This document shows, piece after piece, positions 6,373-15,844 of a DNA stretch of 26,303 nt. Within the stretch, counting starts at the first letter, position 1. Each line of letters begins with the position of its first letter. Both the position numbers and the translations under genes were made by a program. The stretch is from a virus. The stretch lies in the IMG/VR virus record IMGVR_UViG_3300030060_007048, positions 1 through 26,303 of that record; one strand, written 5' to 3'. A model generated the notes under the pieces. That model had not been told where the DNA came from. It saw only the letters and a program-made list of their open reading frames with translations, and made no database searches.

Positions 6373-8892
6373 ATGGCAGAAAATGCAATAGCAGAACTTA
6401 TTAAAAACCTCCCCCCCGAAAAGCAAAAAGAGCTTCTTGGTTTTTTTACCGATTTGACGGGAAAAATAAAAGAGGTTAGCCAAGCTGTTGACGTGGGTCT
6501 TGACAATTTAAGTGATACTACAGGCCCTGATGGTTTTGCCGAAACAATGGCCGGCCTAGCCGGAGTAACTTCAGATTTTAATAATACTTTCTTGGGAACA
6601 ATATCCAATCTTGCTGAAGCAGCCAGTGGTACCGGTGATGCTAAAAACAGCATGGATGAATACGCTGACTCGTTAAAAAAAGCATTTAACCCACTAAACA
6701 TAATTGCATCTGTTGTCAGCAGATTAGCACAAACCATGTCAGATTTGGCCTATGGTACAGACTCGGCTATGGCCACATTCAATAGGGCAACCGGTGCTAC
6801 TAGAATGTACGGAGAACAAATTGTGGGCTTGCAAATGGAAATGCAAGGATTACAAATAGGCATCGAAGATATCGGAGCCTCTTACACCGCCTTGGTTGAT
6901 AATTTTGGAAATTTCAATAATTTATCTAGCACTCAACAGCAAGAGTTGGCCAGAAATACGGCCCTATTATCTGAATTGGGCGTAAGTGCAAACACAACAG
7001 CCGCAAGCTTGAATATGCTAACAACTGGATTTGGCATGTCAGCAGAAAAGGCTGCTGCATCACAGAGAGAATTATTTGCTCTTGCACGAGATATTGGCAT
7101 GGCCCCGTCGACAATGTCAGACGGGTTCCAGCAGGCGTTACCAACCTTATCTAGATTTGGTTCTAAATCGCTAGAAGTATATAAAAAGATAGCTGTAAAT
7201 GCTAAAGCAGCAGGTATGGAAGTGGGCCAGCTTTTAAAAATCACAGAGCAATTTGATACGTTCGAAGGCGCAGCAGAATCTGTAGGAAAGCTAAACGCTA
7301 TCTTGGGCGGCCCATATTTAAGTGCCACAAGGATGATTCAGACAACAGACCCCACAGAAAGAATGAAAATGTTGTCGGATGCCACCAGAGAAGCTGGTCA
7401 ATCATTCGATGAACTGGGCTACTACGAAAGAAAAGCACTTGCTTCTGCGATGGGCTTGAGCGACGTTAGTGAATTAGCTCTTGTCATGTCAGGCAATTTC
7501 GATAAAACATCAAAATCTGTCCAAAAAACTTCAGCAGATTACGCAGCCTTGGCCATGCAAACGGAAGAATTTAATACAGTAACAGATGCCATGAACAATC
7601 TTTTAAAAAGCTTGGTTATAAACTTAGGTCCGTTGATCATGGCAGTCAAATCATTTGTCGGAGGATTGACACAAGCAATATCAATATATCCCGCTCTAAA
7701 AGCAGCTATCGGTGGCTTAGTCGTGGCTATGGGTGCCTTGGTTGTGGCAATAGCTGCAGTCTCATTGGCAACTGATGTTGCGCTATTTGGCATTCCCACG
7801 TTAATAAAAGCAATCGTAGCGGGCATTGCACTTATAGTTTCGGGAATAACCATAATGATGTCATATGTTGGTTCGCTTCACTCTATAGCAGAGGGTTTTA
7901 TGGCAGGAAATTACGCCGCCACTGCTTTGAGACTGGCGATTCTTGGCCTCGTCTCCGCGATAGTATTCGCCCTCGCCCCTGCCTTATTCCCGATAATTGC
8001 CTCCCTGTATGTTCTCTATTCGTTGTGGACAAAGTGGACTGATATTGTAGATACATTTTTCAAAATAGGAAACAAATATTTTAAGCCGATAATGAAAGTA
8101 TTAAATGAACAAATGGCAATGTTAAAGAAGGAAACTAAATTATTAACAAAAGAGTTCAATGATCTAAAAGAACAAGTAATGGATAATGCCGGTGTCATAC
8201 TTAAGGAATATCTTCCGCTCTTAAAACTGGTGGGCGGCATCATCGGTGCAGTTTTGTATGCTGCGGTTACTGAATTGGCTTTCCGTTTGCGATACTTAGC
8301 GAAGGCCACTCGCATCGTCATCGCCGCATTTTCAATAATGAACAATTTCATAACCCAAGTTCTTTCAAAAACCATATGGGCCCTTCAGACTCCAGTTAGA
8401 CTCTTACAAGAGCTATTGTCTTTTATGTATAACTTTTTACAAATTGGTAATAGCCCATCTTTCTTGGATGTACTGGGATACTTAGTAGATGCCTTTAAAG
8501 CATTAGGTGATATTATGACTTTCCCAGCAAGACAACTAATGAATCTTAAATCAATTTTTGTTGATGTCTGGAGCTATATAATGAATAATAAGGATGAGTT
8601 ACTTGGTATGCTTAGTGGGGGCCTAGAAGTAGCGGCAAACGTCCTTGGTATTAATAATTCTAGCCCAACACAGGAGATAGCTTCTGCCCAAGCGGAGCAC
8701 ACCAAAGCTCTCATTGAGTCAAATAAAGAAGTAGTAGCTTCTGTTAAGAAATTAAACGAAACCATAGAGAAGCGCATAAACACACCGCAAGAAGTGGATG
8801 TTAATATTAACGCAAATCTTGGCAAAATGTTCTCTGTTACTGAAGAAAAGATAAACAGAAAAATGTTAGGTAAGCCAGTCTTTGGCACATAA
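6373..8892 (+). CDS. Tail tape measure protein
   Basis: The 839-residue protein is the longest in this part of the tail cluster after the sheath and has the usual tape measure makeup: long Ala-, Leu- and Met-rich helices in the first 400 residues, then strongly hydrophobic stretches at about 440-500 (runs of Val, Ala, Ile and Gly) and 517-550 (ILGLVSAIVFALAPALFPII), then helical segments and a charged C-terminus. Tape measure proteins span the tube lumen, set its length and help pass DNA through the host membrane. By the usual rule of about 0.15 nm per residue, the tail would be near 125 nm. Its place after the chaperone-type genes and before baseplate genes supports the call. Confidence 0.88.
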   Translation: MAENAIAELIKNLPPEKQKELLGFFTDLTGKIKEVSQAVDVGLDNLSDTTGPDGFAETMAGLAGVTSDFNNTFLGTISNLAEAASGTGDAKNSMDEYADSLKKAFNPLNIIASVVSRLAQTMSDLAYGTDSAMATFNRATGATRMYGEQIVGLQMEMQGLQIGIEDIGASYTALVDNFGNFNNLSSTQQQELARNTALLSELGVSANTTAASLNMLTTGFGMSAEKAAASQRELFALARDIGMAPSTMSDGFQQALPTLSRFGSKSLEVYKKIAVNAKAAGMEVGQLLKITEQFDTFEGAAESVGKLNAILGGPYLSATRMIQTTDPTERMKMLSDATREAGQSFDELGYYERKALASAMGLSDVSELALVMSGNFDKTSKSVQKTSADYAALAMQTEEFNTVTDAMNNLLKSLVINLGPLIMAVKSFVGGLTQAISIYPALKAAIGGLVVAMGALVVAIAAVSLATDVALFGIPTLIKAIVAGIALIVSGITIMMSYVGSLHSIAEGFMAGNYAATALRLAILGLVSAIVFALAPALFPIIASLYVLYSLWTKWTDIVDTFFKIGNKYFKPIMKVLNEQMAMLKKETKLLTKEFNDLKEQVMDNAGVILKEYLPLLKLVGGIIGAVLYAAVTELAFRLRYLAKATRIVIAAFSIMNNFITQVLSKTIWALQTPVRLLQELLSFMYNFLQIGNSPSFLDVLGYLVDAFKALGDIMTFPARQLMNLKSIFVDVWSYIMNNKDELLGMLSGGLEVAANVLGINNSSPTQEIASAQAEHTKALIESNKEVVASVKKLNETIEKRINTPQEVDVNINANLGKMFSVTEEKINRKMLGKPVFGT

Positions 8893-8903
8893 GGAAAATA
8901 TAA

Positions 8904-9533
8904 ATGCCTGTATTAATAACTAGATACCCCACACCTCCAAATATAGAACCGTTCAGCGACTCTGACCCCATGTTCATGGATTTTAAAAGTCTCGATTCAG
9001 TTAGTATCGGATATGACTTAAGTTGGGATTCTGTAAATGTTTATGGTCGACAAGATGCAATAAACAGCTATAAGGCGACAGGAGAAACATTAAGTTTTGG
9101 TGTCGTCTACAACCCCGAAACCGGCGAAGAAATCGGAGATATGATGGAAAAGCTCGGCGAGCTAACTAGGCCAGTGTATTATAATAATGTAATACAACAG
9201 TCACCGCTATGGTATGTTCGGATTTTAGACAATGTTATATATAGCAAAAGTACTTTTATTTTTGTCCCGTTTTCAGTTAATGTTGATTTTGGAGATCGGA
9301 TCAGAAGTATTGAACAAACAATATATGGAAAAGGAGGCAATTTCGGATCCGTAGAATTGAAACCGGGTAAGACTTTTCCAAAACAAATATTAATTACTTT
9401 TAATGGCCCGATTATATCAAGTAGTCCCAAGTACTCAACAACCAGTGTTGGTTCTGGTCCCAACGCCCCACAAGCAGATGGCACTTCTCGTCAAGATGAA
9501 GCAAAAGAACTGGAGATTTTGGGCGGTTCGTAA
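8904..9533 (+). CDS. Small baseplate or hub-ring protein (tentative)
   Basis: A 209-residue, beta-rich protein with ATG start after AAGGAAAATATA. I cannot name it firmly. The pattern of a strand with GETLSFGVVYNP, a helix with LGELTRPVYY, then SPLWYVRILDNVIY and FIFVPFSVNVDFGDR is what is seen in small ring proteins that join tube to baseplate in contractile tails, often next to LysM-type proteins. The next gene does encode a LysM-like wedge protein. The last 45 residues are Ser-, Gly- and Pro-rich and probably flexible. Position between the tape measure and gp53-like genes makes a baseplate role likely. Confidence 0.6.
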   Translation: MPVLITRYPTPPNIEPFSDSDPMFMDFKSLDSVSIGYDLSWDSVNVYGRQDAINSYKATGETLSFGVVYNPETGEEIGDMMEKLGELTRPVYYNNVIQQSPLWYVRILDNVIYSKSTFIFVPFSVNVDFGDRIRSIEQTIYGKGGNFGSVELKPGKTFPKQILITFNGPIISSSPKYSTTSVGSGPNAPQADGTSRQDEAKELEILGGS

Positions 9534-9579
9534 AGAAGGTTCAGCACAAACAAAATAATCATAGTCGGAGAAAACAACA

Positions 9580-9921
9580 ATGTCACTTTCAAGATACACA
9601 GGAAAAGAAATTATAATTAATAAAGAAGAGGCTTATGAAGAAATACTTGATGAGCGCGGCGTAAAAGAAATTAGACAATATGAGTCGACACCAATTCATT
9701 TACCCACCCCAACAGAAATAATGAGTATCACGTATGAGACACGCAGGTGGAAATCTACGGATCGGCTCTATAAGTTAGCTTCCGAATTTTATAGTGACCC
9801 CGGTTACTGGTGGGTCATAGCACAATTTAATCAAAAGCCTACTGAATCACATTTTAAAATTGGTGATATATATTATATACCCTTATCAATAGAACAAATA
9901 TTAGAATATTATAGGATTTAA
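9580..9921 (+). CDS. gp53-like baseplate wedge protein with LysM-like fold
   Basis: A 113-residue protein whose second half reads RRWKSTDRLYKLASEFYSDP, then GYWWVIAQFNQ and IGDIYYIPLS. This is the gp53/LysM-like pattern: a tryptophan-rich helix-turn that seats the subunit in the wedge, followed by a short strand with 'IP'. T4 gp53 (196 residues) locks neighbouring wedges together through such a domain; this version is shorter. The ATG is preceded by GTCGGAGAAAAC. It ends four bases before the large hub-like gene, in agreement with a baseplate operon. Fold assignment is confident; the exact structural position in the baseplate is inferred. Confidence 0.75.
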   Translation: MSLSRYTGKEIIINKEEAYEEILDERGVKEIRQYESTPIHLPTPTEIMSITYETRRWKSTDRLYKLASEFYSDPGYWWVIAQFNQKPTESHFKIGDIYYIPLSIEQILEYYRI

Positions 9922-9925
9922 AAAC

Positions 9926-12538
9926 ATGTGGCCATTTACAAGCTCACCCCCAACTCTCATTGAAAAGATGGGCAAAATTGAAGGATTTGAAGATGATCTA
10001 GAGAAAGGCGATTACGAAAACTCTGGCATTGACTTAATTGGTCCGGAAGATAAAGAACTTAAAAAAGCGGCTAGTGTTAAAAATGATTTAGCGTCAGCTC
10101 AATTGCCCGAAGAAAGAAGGGCAGTTTTTGAAAAATATTATCCAAATGACAATCCTGATAGATTAGAGGAATTACACAATCTTTCTGAAAACGGAGAATT
10201 TGATTTAGAGGAAGCTCTTGTTGAGTATGATAGAGTCACTTCCCGCGCACGAACAGAGGGCAGAATTCAGACTGCAATCGCAGCAGCGGAAGCCGATGAT
10301 GATTGGGATAACCTCACTGAAGAGCAAAAAGAAGCCAGAAGAAAAACCATTAGAGAACAGGCCGAAAAAGATCAAGAAGCTGTAGAGTCGGGAGATAAAA
10401 CAAACGAATCTGCCGAAGAAGATTTAAAAAAATATGTAGAAGATGAGCTTTCCAAAGCAAACACTTTTGTACATCAAAGTTATTTGTTTCAAAAAATACA
10501 CGATATTAATAAAGAATTGAAAACGAAGAGATTTTTACTTAAACATAAATATTCAAGAGTTCTTGCCGCGTCTGGTAAAAATACCTCACAAAACCCTCTT
10601 GGTACCTTTAGAAATATTAGTAATGCACAAAAGATTTTAAATTTTAGTACCACACAGCTTTCTTTATTAGTCCCTTATATAAGGCTATATAAAGTAAAAA
10701 TAAGCGGCAGCAAAAGAATAGAAATTGAAATACCTTTTCCGACTACCAATACGTCACCCGGTACTGTATTTATGGGTGACAACAATGATACTAACATATT
10801 TTTTAAAAACAGAGCCGGCTTTGGTATAAAATCTTTTGAATGGATCTTACAAGGGCAAGACGAAGTCAATAAGTATGCAGACGTATCTGCTAAATTATCT
10901 TTATTCTTTCAAGACTTTGCTCAACTTGGTGCTAAAAGAAAAAATGGCAAACATAAGTTTTCTTATTTGGATTTACTTGTGGCCCTAAATGATGAAGATA
11001 GTGAAGATCCTAGTGAAAACGTCTATGTAAAAGCTAAAGTAGGATGGTCAGTTCCATCAGAATCAAGTAAATTATTTACGAAAGATCAACTCGATGGTAT
11101 TGCAGCTAATACTTCATCTTTTTTCCTAAACTGCACAGGATATTCATTTGGGTTTGATGAGACAATATCTACTTTCACTTTGGATATAGAATATAATTCC
11201 GGTTTTGAAAGGGTTACAAAAAATAATAAAGTTGGTGCCATATTGCCATCTAAGGAATTGTGCAAAAAAATAAAAGAAACCAATGACGAAATAAAGGCGG
11301 AAAAAGAAGGCGAGCAGGACAAAGGAAAAATTGATGATCTTGATACAAAGCTAAAAAAGATAAAAGAAATATCAATCACCCAATCTTACACTATTATATT
11401 TAGTACCTTGTTGCAGAAAAATTTGATCTACAGGCTTGAGTGCCCCTTGGAAGATATTTTAAATTTTCAAGGAGTCAACCCCGCCCTAACAAAAACTACC
11501 ATAAAGAACCTAGATGGACAGCAAGCCAAGGCCCTTGCAGAAAGCCTAACAGAATGGCGTGACGAGCCAGCCGAAGAGTCGCTAGACTCTGAAGTTATAT
11601 ATTTCGCATATTTTGGAGATATTATGGAGGTCGTCATGTCCAATGCCTTGGACAAAAACAAACTAAAAGCAATAGGATTTAAAGATCCGGGCCTTTCAGA
11701 TAGTTTGTATGGCATCACGACCGACATAAAAATTGGTAAAGAAGAAGTGAATATCGCCAATATACCAATTGATATTACATTATTTTCAAATTGGTTTTAT
11801 ACCGAAGTTATCGAACCCAGCATGGAAACTATCAGCCTTCATGAATTCATGAGAAGGCTTCTGACAAAAGCTATGCAAAATAAGGTAGAGAAATATGAAG
11901 AGATGTATTCGGTAGAAAGAAGAGAATATAAAACGACTTTTGTAGATTCGGACAGTAAAATTGTAGGCGTAAAAGATGCAAAAACCATTCAAAAAAGTTT
12001 TAAAGAAGGCACCGATTATTCTTATTTGGCTATCTATAGCTCTCCAAAATCAAGAGCCACACTGGAGTTGATAGACACCGGTAATTATAGAAAATCCAAA
12101 TTGTATGATATTAGCCAAAGAAAAATACCACACTTTGTTTTTGGGGCCTCTGATAATATAGTGAAATCATGTTCGTTTGATAAGCTTGACATTGCAGGCG
12201 TAAAAGAACACAGAATGATTGATACTCAAGATCCATACGCTTTTTTAGCAAATGTTTTTAACGCAAATTTATCTTTATGGGGTACGACAGTTTTCTTTCC
12301 GGGAAATATTATTTTTATAAACCCTTCTCACTCATTAGGCAACGGAGGCCGCCCATGGAAAGCTGGATCCATATATAATACTATGGGTCTGGGTGGGTAT
12401 CACATGATTACAAATGTCACAAATGCTATTACTGATGGTGTATTTTCCACGTCTTTAACAGCAAGGTATGTGGCCTCCGGCGAAAAACTATCGGATATCA
12501 AGAAAAGAAAGATCGCAAAGAGGGGTAATAAAAAATGA
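9926..12538 (+). CDS. Large baseplate hub-like structural protein
   Basis: An 870-residue protein. Residues about 25-190 are highly charged and helical (Glu-, Lys- and Ala-rich, coiled-coil-like). Beta-rich parts follow, including GTVFMGDNNDTNIFFKNRAG and repeated strand patterns. A second charged helical linker lies near residues 440-480. The C-terminal 120 residues (GTTVFFPGNIIFINPS, then GLGGYHMITNVTNAITDGVF and LTARYVASGEKL) look like the hub domain of gp27/gpD-type proteins, where a final beta module carries a position-sensing strand. A baseplate hub role is inferred from that and from position. The ATG lies five bases after the gp53-like stop, and its stop overlaps the next ATG (ATGA). 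It may also carry a lysis or cargo domain, though none is visible. Confidence 0.65.
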   Translation: MWPFTSSPPTLIEKMGKIEGFEDDLEKGDYENSGIDLIGPEDKELKKAASVKNDLASAQLPEERRAVFEKYYPNDNPDRLEELHNLSENGEFDLEEALVEYDRVTSRARTEGRIQTAIAAAEADDDWDNLTEEQKEARRKTIREQAEKDQEAVESGDKTNESAEEDLKKYVEDELSKANTFVHQSYLFQKIHDINKELKTKRFLLKHKYSRVLAASGKNTSQNPLGTFRNISNAQKILNFSTTQLSLLVPYIRLYKVKISGSKRIEIEIPFPTTNTSPGTVFMGDNNDTNIFFKNRAGFGIKSFEWILQGQDEVNKYADVSAKLSLFFQDFAQLGAKRKNGKHKFSYLDLLVALNDEDSEDPSENVYVKAKVGWSVPSESSKLFTKDQLDGIAANTSSFFLNCTGYSFGFDETISTFTLDIEYNSGFERVTKNNKVGAILPSKELCKKIKETNDEIKAEKEGEQDKGKIDDLDTKLKKIKEISITQSYTIIFSTLLQKNLIYRLECPLEDILNFQGVNPALTKTTIKNLDGQQAKALAESLTEWRDEPAEESLDSEVIYFAYFGDIMEVVMSNALDKNKLKAIGFKDPGLSDSLYGITTDIKIGKEEVNIANIPIDITLFSNWFYTEVIEPSMETISLHEFMRRLLTKAMQNKVEKYEEMYSVERREYKTTFVDSDSKIVGVKDAKTIQKSFKEGTDYSYLAIYSSPKSRATLELIDTGNYRKSKLYDISQRKIPHFVFGASDNIVKSCSFDKLDIAGVKEHRMIDTQDPYAFLANVFNANLSLWGTTVFFPGNIIFINPSHSLGNGGRPWKAGSIYNTMGLGGYHMITNVTNAITDGVFSTSLTARYVASGEKLSDIKKRKIAKRGNKK

Positions 12539-13782
12539 CAGATTACACTATAACTAACTTTACTTCTTTGAAAGATCTTTTTTTGGAAAGAGTTATCTAT
12601 GAAGCTGTGTTCTCATTGCCAATGGATTCGGACAGAGTAGGGCCAGCTAACATAAAGGGTGTAAAAAACTATTGGCATAATGAAAATTTATTTTACGGTA
12701 AAGTCAATAAAAAGTTTCAAGCTATAAAAGTAATGAATATCTCCTTGTCAGCATATGAGTCAGACGGAGAAATATTTCATTTACTGCCAGAAGTAATCCA
12801 ACCATTTGTCCAAATGAAAAATTTGTTCACTTCCAGATATAAAAATGGCCTTCTTAGTGAAGACCCATATCTGAGTGAAATAAAAATTCATAAAGCTTTT
12901 CACAGCGCAGAAATGGATTATGATTCTTACATAACAAAAATTGTAGAAAAATTTAACAATGATCTCATAGGGTCTCAAAAAGATAGCACTGTGAAAACTA
13001 TAAAAGATTATTTTGATTTATTTTTTGAGGAGATTATCGAAAGCAACGAAATAAGCAATTTTAGTAGAACTTCATACTATATGTCTCCAGAGGTATCCTC
13101 ATTATCCTCTGGGTTGTCTTTCGATATATCTCCTCTTAATCCCTCTAAAAACGAAGATAAGCAACTGTTTTTGGATTCTTTTAATTTCGATTTTTATAGA
13201 GAGTCGGCAATAAATTTTGGATTTAATATTAATAAGAATATTCCTTGGAGATTAAGCCTAAACCTTTCCTCGCCGGTTATCAGGCCTCTCTTAGGCTCCG
13301 AGGTATCGGATCCAGTAGAAAACTACCTAAATACTCGATTTTCGAAAACTAGTACCGGAGAGTTACAGTACATAGCATCTGCAATTCTTGTAGGATATAA
13401 CAGCTTTGTTGATAGAAAACCATCGTATCGCGATGGGGTGTGCTTGTTCAAGAGGAAAAAATATGATTTCGATGAGTTGGTGGGCGGAAAATTACCAATA
13501 GGGTATTTTATTAAAAACTATCTGAAAATAAAAAACAAAGAAAACGCCAATCTTTATAACTCATCGGAACTGGAAAAGATATATTTTAACGCCATGGATC
13601 TGAAAGGTCGCCCCGCTTCAAAATATATTCAATCTAAATTTAATTTACCTTATTATTTTAGGGGATCTACGGTTTATAAAAAGGCGCAAAGGCTGTTAGG
13701 AAAAAATAGTGATTTTTCTCTTGACAAATTTGATAAACATGTTAAATTAATAATCAAGAATTCAATCGATAAGATTTATTGA
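12535..13782 (+). CDS. Unknown structural protein at the end of the tail module
   Basis: A 415-residue protein that I do not recognise. It overlaps the preceding hub-like gene by four bases (ATGA), which suggests coupled translation and a linked role. Composition is Phe-, Tyr-, Asn- and Ser-rich, with helical N- and C-terminal parts (LPEVIQPFVQMKNLF near residue 83; YKKAQRLLGKNS near 382) and a beta-like centre around residues 190-270. There are no Cys pairs, signal peptide or transmembrane segments. It is followed seven bases later by the polymerase, so it sits at the border of the tail and replication modules. A virion role is likely from position and overlap only. Confidence 0.7.
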   Translation: MTDYTITNFTSLKDLFLERVIYEAVFSLPMDSDRVGPANIKGVKNYWHNENLFYGKVNKKFQAIKVMNISLSAYESDGEIFHLLPEVIQPFVQMKNLFTSRYKNGLLSEDPYLSEIKIHKAFHSAEMDYDSYITKIVEKFNNDLIGSQKDSTVKTIKDYFDLFFEEIIESNEISNFSRTSYYMSPEVSSLSSGLSFDISPLNPSKNEDKQLFLDSFNFDFYRESAINFGFNINKNIPWRLSLNLSSPVIRPLLGSEVSDPVENYLNTRFSKTSTGELQYIASAILVGYNSFVDRKPSYRDGVCLFKRKKYDFDELVGGKLPIGYFIKNYLKIKNKENANLYNSSELEKIYFNAMDLKGRPASKYIQSKFNLPYYFRGSTVYKKAQRLLGKNSDFSLDKFDKHVKLIIKNSIDKIY

Positions 13783-13789
13783 GGAACTA

Positions 13790-14971
13790 TTGCTGTTTCA
13801 GACATTAGATGATAAAAAACATTGTGTTGGTATATATTCAGACGGAAAGCTTATTTACGATAGCCTCCCTTCGGGGATAAGTCATACGTGGAATTATGCT
13901 TCTTTCTTAAAAGACAGAGAAATTCAGTATGCAAAGATTTATTGTGGAGGAAAGTCCTTAGATGAGGTGTGTCCAGAGGCACTCAAGCCCCGCTGGGAAG
14001 CAGTAAATAATAGATTGGTGGCATTCTATAAATCTTTTAACACTGCCCGTGTATCGCTAAATGAGAACTGTTTTTATGATTTAATTCCCGAAAGAGATAT
14101 TATGGATTGGTGTGTTGTTAAGAACCAAATCTCTCGGTATGTGTTTGAGAATTATAAAAAGCCAGAGAATTACGATTATCTAGTTGAATTGTCCTCTGTG
14201 TTATCAGACATTAAATATAGAAAATTGAATTTGGATCTTAGCTTCCTAAAGCCCTATAAAAACAAGCACGTAAAGCTTAAAAAAACATTAAGATCTTCTC
14301 AGCCATACTGTAAATTTAATATGTGGGGTACAAAGACCGGTCGACTGACCACAATTCGAAGCGGGTTTCCAATATTGACGCTAGATAAAACAATGAGAAG
14401 TATTATAAAACCGCGTAACGATTGTTTCGTAGAATTAGATTTTAACGCGGCAGAACTTAGGACACTGTTGGCCCTACAGAATAAAAAACAGCCAAACGAA
14501 GACATACATGAGTGGAATGTTAAAAATGTTTTCAACAATAGACTTTCCAGAGATGAAGCAAAGAAAAAGATTTTTGCTTGGCTTTACAATCCCGAAAGTC
14601 ACGATTCTCTCTGTGAGCATGCATATGGAAGAGATTCGGTGGTACAAAAGTACTTCACACAGGGCCAAGTGACAACCTTTTGGAACAAAGTTATCCCATC
14701 AGAGAAAAGAACAGCACTAAATTATATCATTCAGTCAACTTGTGCAGAAAATGTTTTAAGACAAATGATTAAGCTATCTAATTATCTAAAAGGTTATAAA
14801 ACACATGTTGCTTTCCCGATCCATGATTCTGTTGTACTGGACTTGTCTTACGAAGAAAAAGAAAAACTGCCAGAATTAGTGGATATTTTCTCAAATACTG
14901 CTCTTGGCAAAATGCGCGTAAATGTAAGTGTCGGGAAAGACTTTGGAAGTCTTAAAAAGTTGGAGTTTTAA
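13790..14971 (+). CDS. Short family A DNA polymerase without a proofreading domain
   Basis: Copies the phage genome. Only the polymerase part is present: TGRLTT at 183-188, motif A DFNAAELR with Asp217 and Glu222, motif B RDEAKKKIF with Arg254, Lys258 and Phe262, NYIIQST around 311-317, and motif C IHDS with His345 and catalytic Asp346. At 393 residues it is far shorter than E. coli Pol I (928) or T7 gp5 (704), and residues 1-150 show no DxE-type exonuclease motif. Motif C has Ser347 where Glu is usual. Phe262 corresponds to E. coli Phe762. The start is TTG at 13790, five bases after GAGGA. The stop directly abuts the FtsZ-like gene. Proofreading, if any, must come from another gene or the host. 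Confidence 0.88.
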   Translation: MLFQTLDDKKHCVGIYSDGKLIYDSLPSGISHTWNYASFLKDREIQYAKIYCGGKSLDEVCPEALKPRWEAVNNRLVAFYKSFNTARVSLNENCFYDLIPERDIMDWCVVKNQISRYVFENYKKPENYDYLVELSSVLSDIKYRKLNLDLSFLKPYKNKHVKLKKTLRSSQPYCKFNMWGTKTGRLTTIRSGFPILTLDKTMRSIIKPRNDCFVELDFNAAELRTLLALQNKKQPNEDIHEWNVKNVFNNRLSRDEAKKKIFAWLYNPESHDSLCEHAYGRDSVVQKYFTQGQVTTFWNKVIPSEKRTALNYIIQSTCAENVLRQMIKLSNYLKGYKTHVAFPIHDSVVLDLSYEEKEKLPELVDIFSNTALGKMRVNVSVGKDFGSLKKLEF

Positions 14972-15799
14972 TTGAATATTATCGGTTTGGGCGACGGTGC
15001 CTGTAAAATAGCAGAATGTTTTTCTAAATATCCTCAATACAAAATTTTTAAAATAAATGTTGACATTGAAGAAAAGAACTGCTATAGTGTACCTAAGATG
15101 AAGACAGCAGAAGAATACGAATCATATGCATATCCAAAAATAAAATCCTTTCTTAAGGGAATTGAGGGGGAAACTATTTTTATTATCGGCGGATCTGGAA
15201 AAATCTCTTGTGGTTCTTTGAAAATAATGGAAAATTTAAAAAACTTACCATTATCTGTTTTATATATTCAACCAGATCTAAGCATGCTCGATAATAAACA
15301 AATAATGCAGGAACGTCTGGTTAGGAATGTCCTACAAGAGTATGCCAGATCTGGCATTTTCGAAAAAATTTGTTTGATTTCTAATAATTGTTTAGATAGT
15401 ATTATAGAAGGCGCGCCAGTTATCGGGTATTATGACGCTTTAAATGAAGTTCTAGTACCATCATTGCATATGATTAATTTCTTCTCTAATAACAAGCCTG
15501 TCGCTGGAGCAATATCAGATCCGAAGAATACTCATCGCATATATACAGTCGGTCTCTTCGATATTGAAAAAAATGAAGAAAAAATGTTTTTTTCTCTTGA
15601 CAACAGTAGAAATAAGTGTTATATTTATGGTATAAGCGAAGAAAAGTTAAAAACAGATAAAAAACTTATGAAAAAAATTAAGCACCAAATTGAAACAAAT
15701 AAAGAAGAGAACTTAGAAGTATCATATGCGATATATTCTACCGATTATGAATATGATATTGGTTATGTTATAGAAAGAACGCCCAATATTCAAAATTAA
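14972..15799 (+). CDS. Divergent FtsZ/tubulin-fold protein
   Basis: A 275-residue protein whose order of segments follows bacterial FtsZ. IIGLGDGACKIAECF (3-17) matches the first glycine loop; YKIFKINVD (23-31) the second strand ending in Asp; TIFIIGGSGKISCGS (68-82) the tubulin signature loop; LSVLYIQPD the next strand; RSGIFEKICLISNNCLDSI (126-144) the helix-strand and 'NDxL' segment; and YYDALNEVL (153-161) the segment before helix H7. The signature GGGTGTG is degraded to GGSGKISCG, so GTP binding or hydrolysis is doubtful. The start is TTG directly after the polymerase stop, with TGGAG upstream. It may form filaments or positioning structures as PhuZ does in jumbo phages, or be a non-polymerising relative. 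It was identified by eye only, so a homology search is essential. Confidence 0.6.
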   Translation: MNIIGLGDGACKIAECFSKYPQYKIFKINVDIEEKNCYSVPKMKTAEEYESYAYPKIKSFLKGIEGETIFIIGGSGKISCGSLKIMENLKNLPLSVLYIQPDLSMLDNKQIMQERLVRNVLQEYARSGIFEKICLISNNCLDSIIEGAPVIGYYDALNEVLVPSLHMINFFSNNKPVAGAISDPKNTHRIYTVGLFDIEKNEEKMFFSLDNSRNKCYIYGISEEKLKTDKKLMKKIKHQIETNKEENLEVSYAIYSTDYEYDIGYVIERTPNIQN

Positions 15800-15820
15800 T
15801 TTTTTTAAACAACAAACCAG

Positions 15821-15844
15821 CAGAATGAGATATTTGTCATTCTG
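15821..15844 (+). promoter_or_regulatory. Leader hairpin of the SSB gene
   Basis: A perfect 8-bp inverted repeat (CAGAATGA and TCATTCTG) with an 8-base loop lies 43 bases before the SSB start codon, and a second small GCCA/TGGC repeat follows at 15851-15860. There is no T tract, so it is not a terminator. In T4, gp32 represses its own message by binding a folded leader, so an analogous autoregulatory leader is a fair inference here. Confidence 0.45.

Noticed and set aside
6933-7328. Open frame of 131 codons on the minus strand within the tape measure gene
   Set aside because: It lies wholly inside a well-supported + strand gene, its protein has no recognisable features, and no minus-strand gene is otherwise present. 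The same holds for the other minus-strand open frames in the sheath, hub-like and reductase genes.
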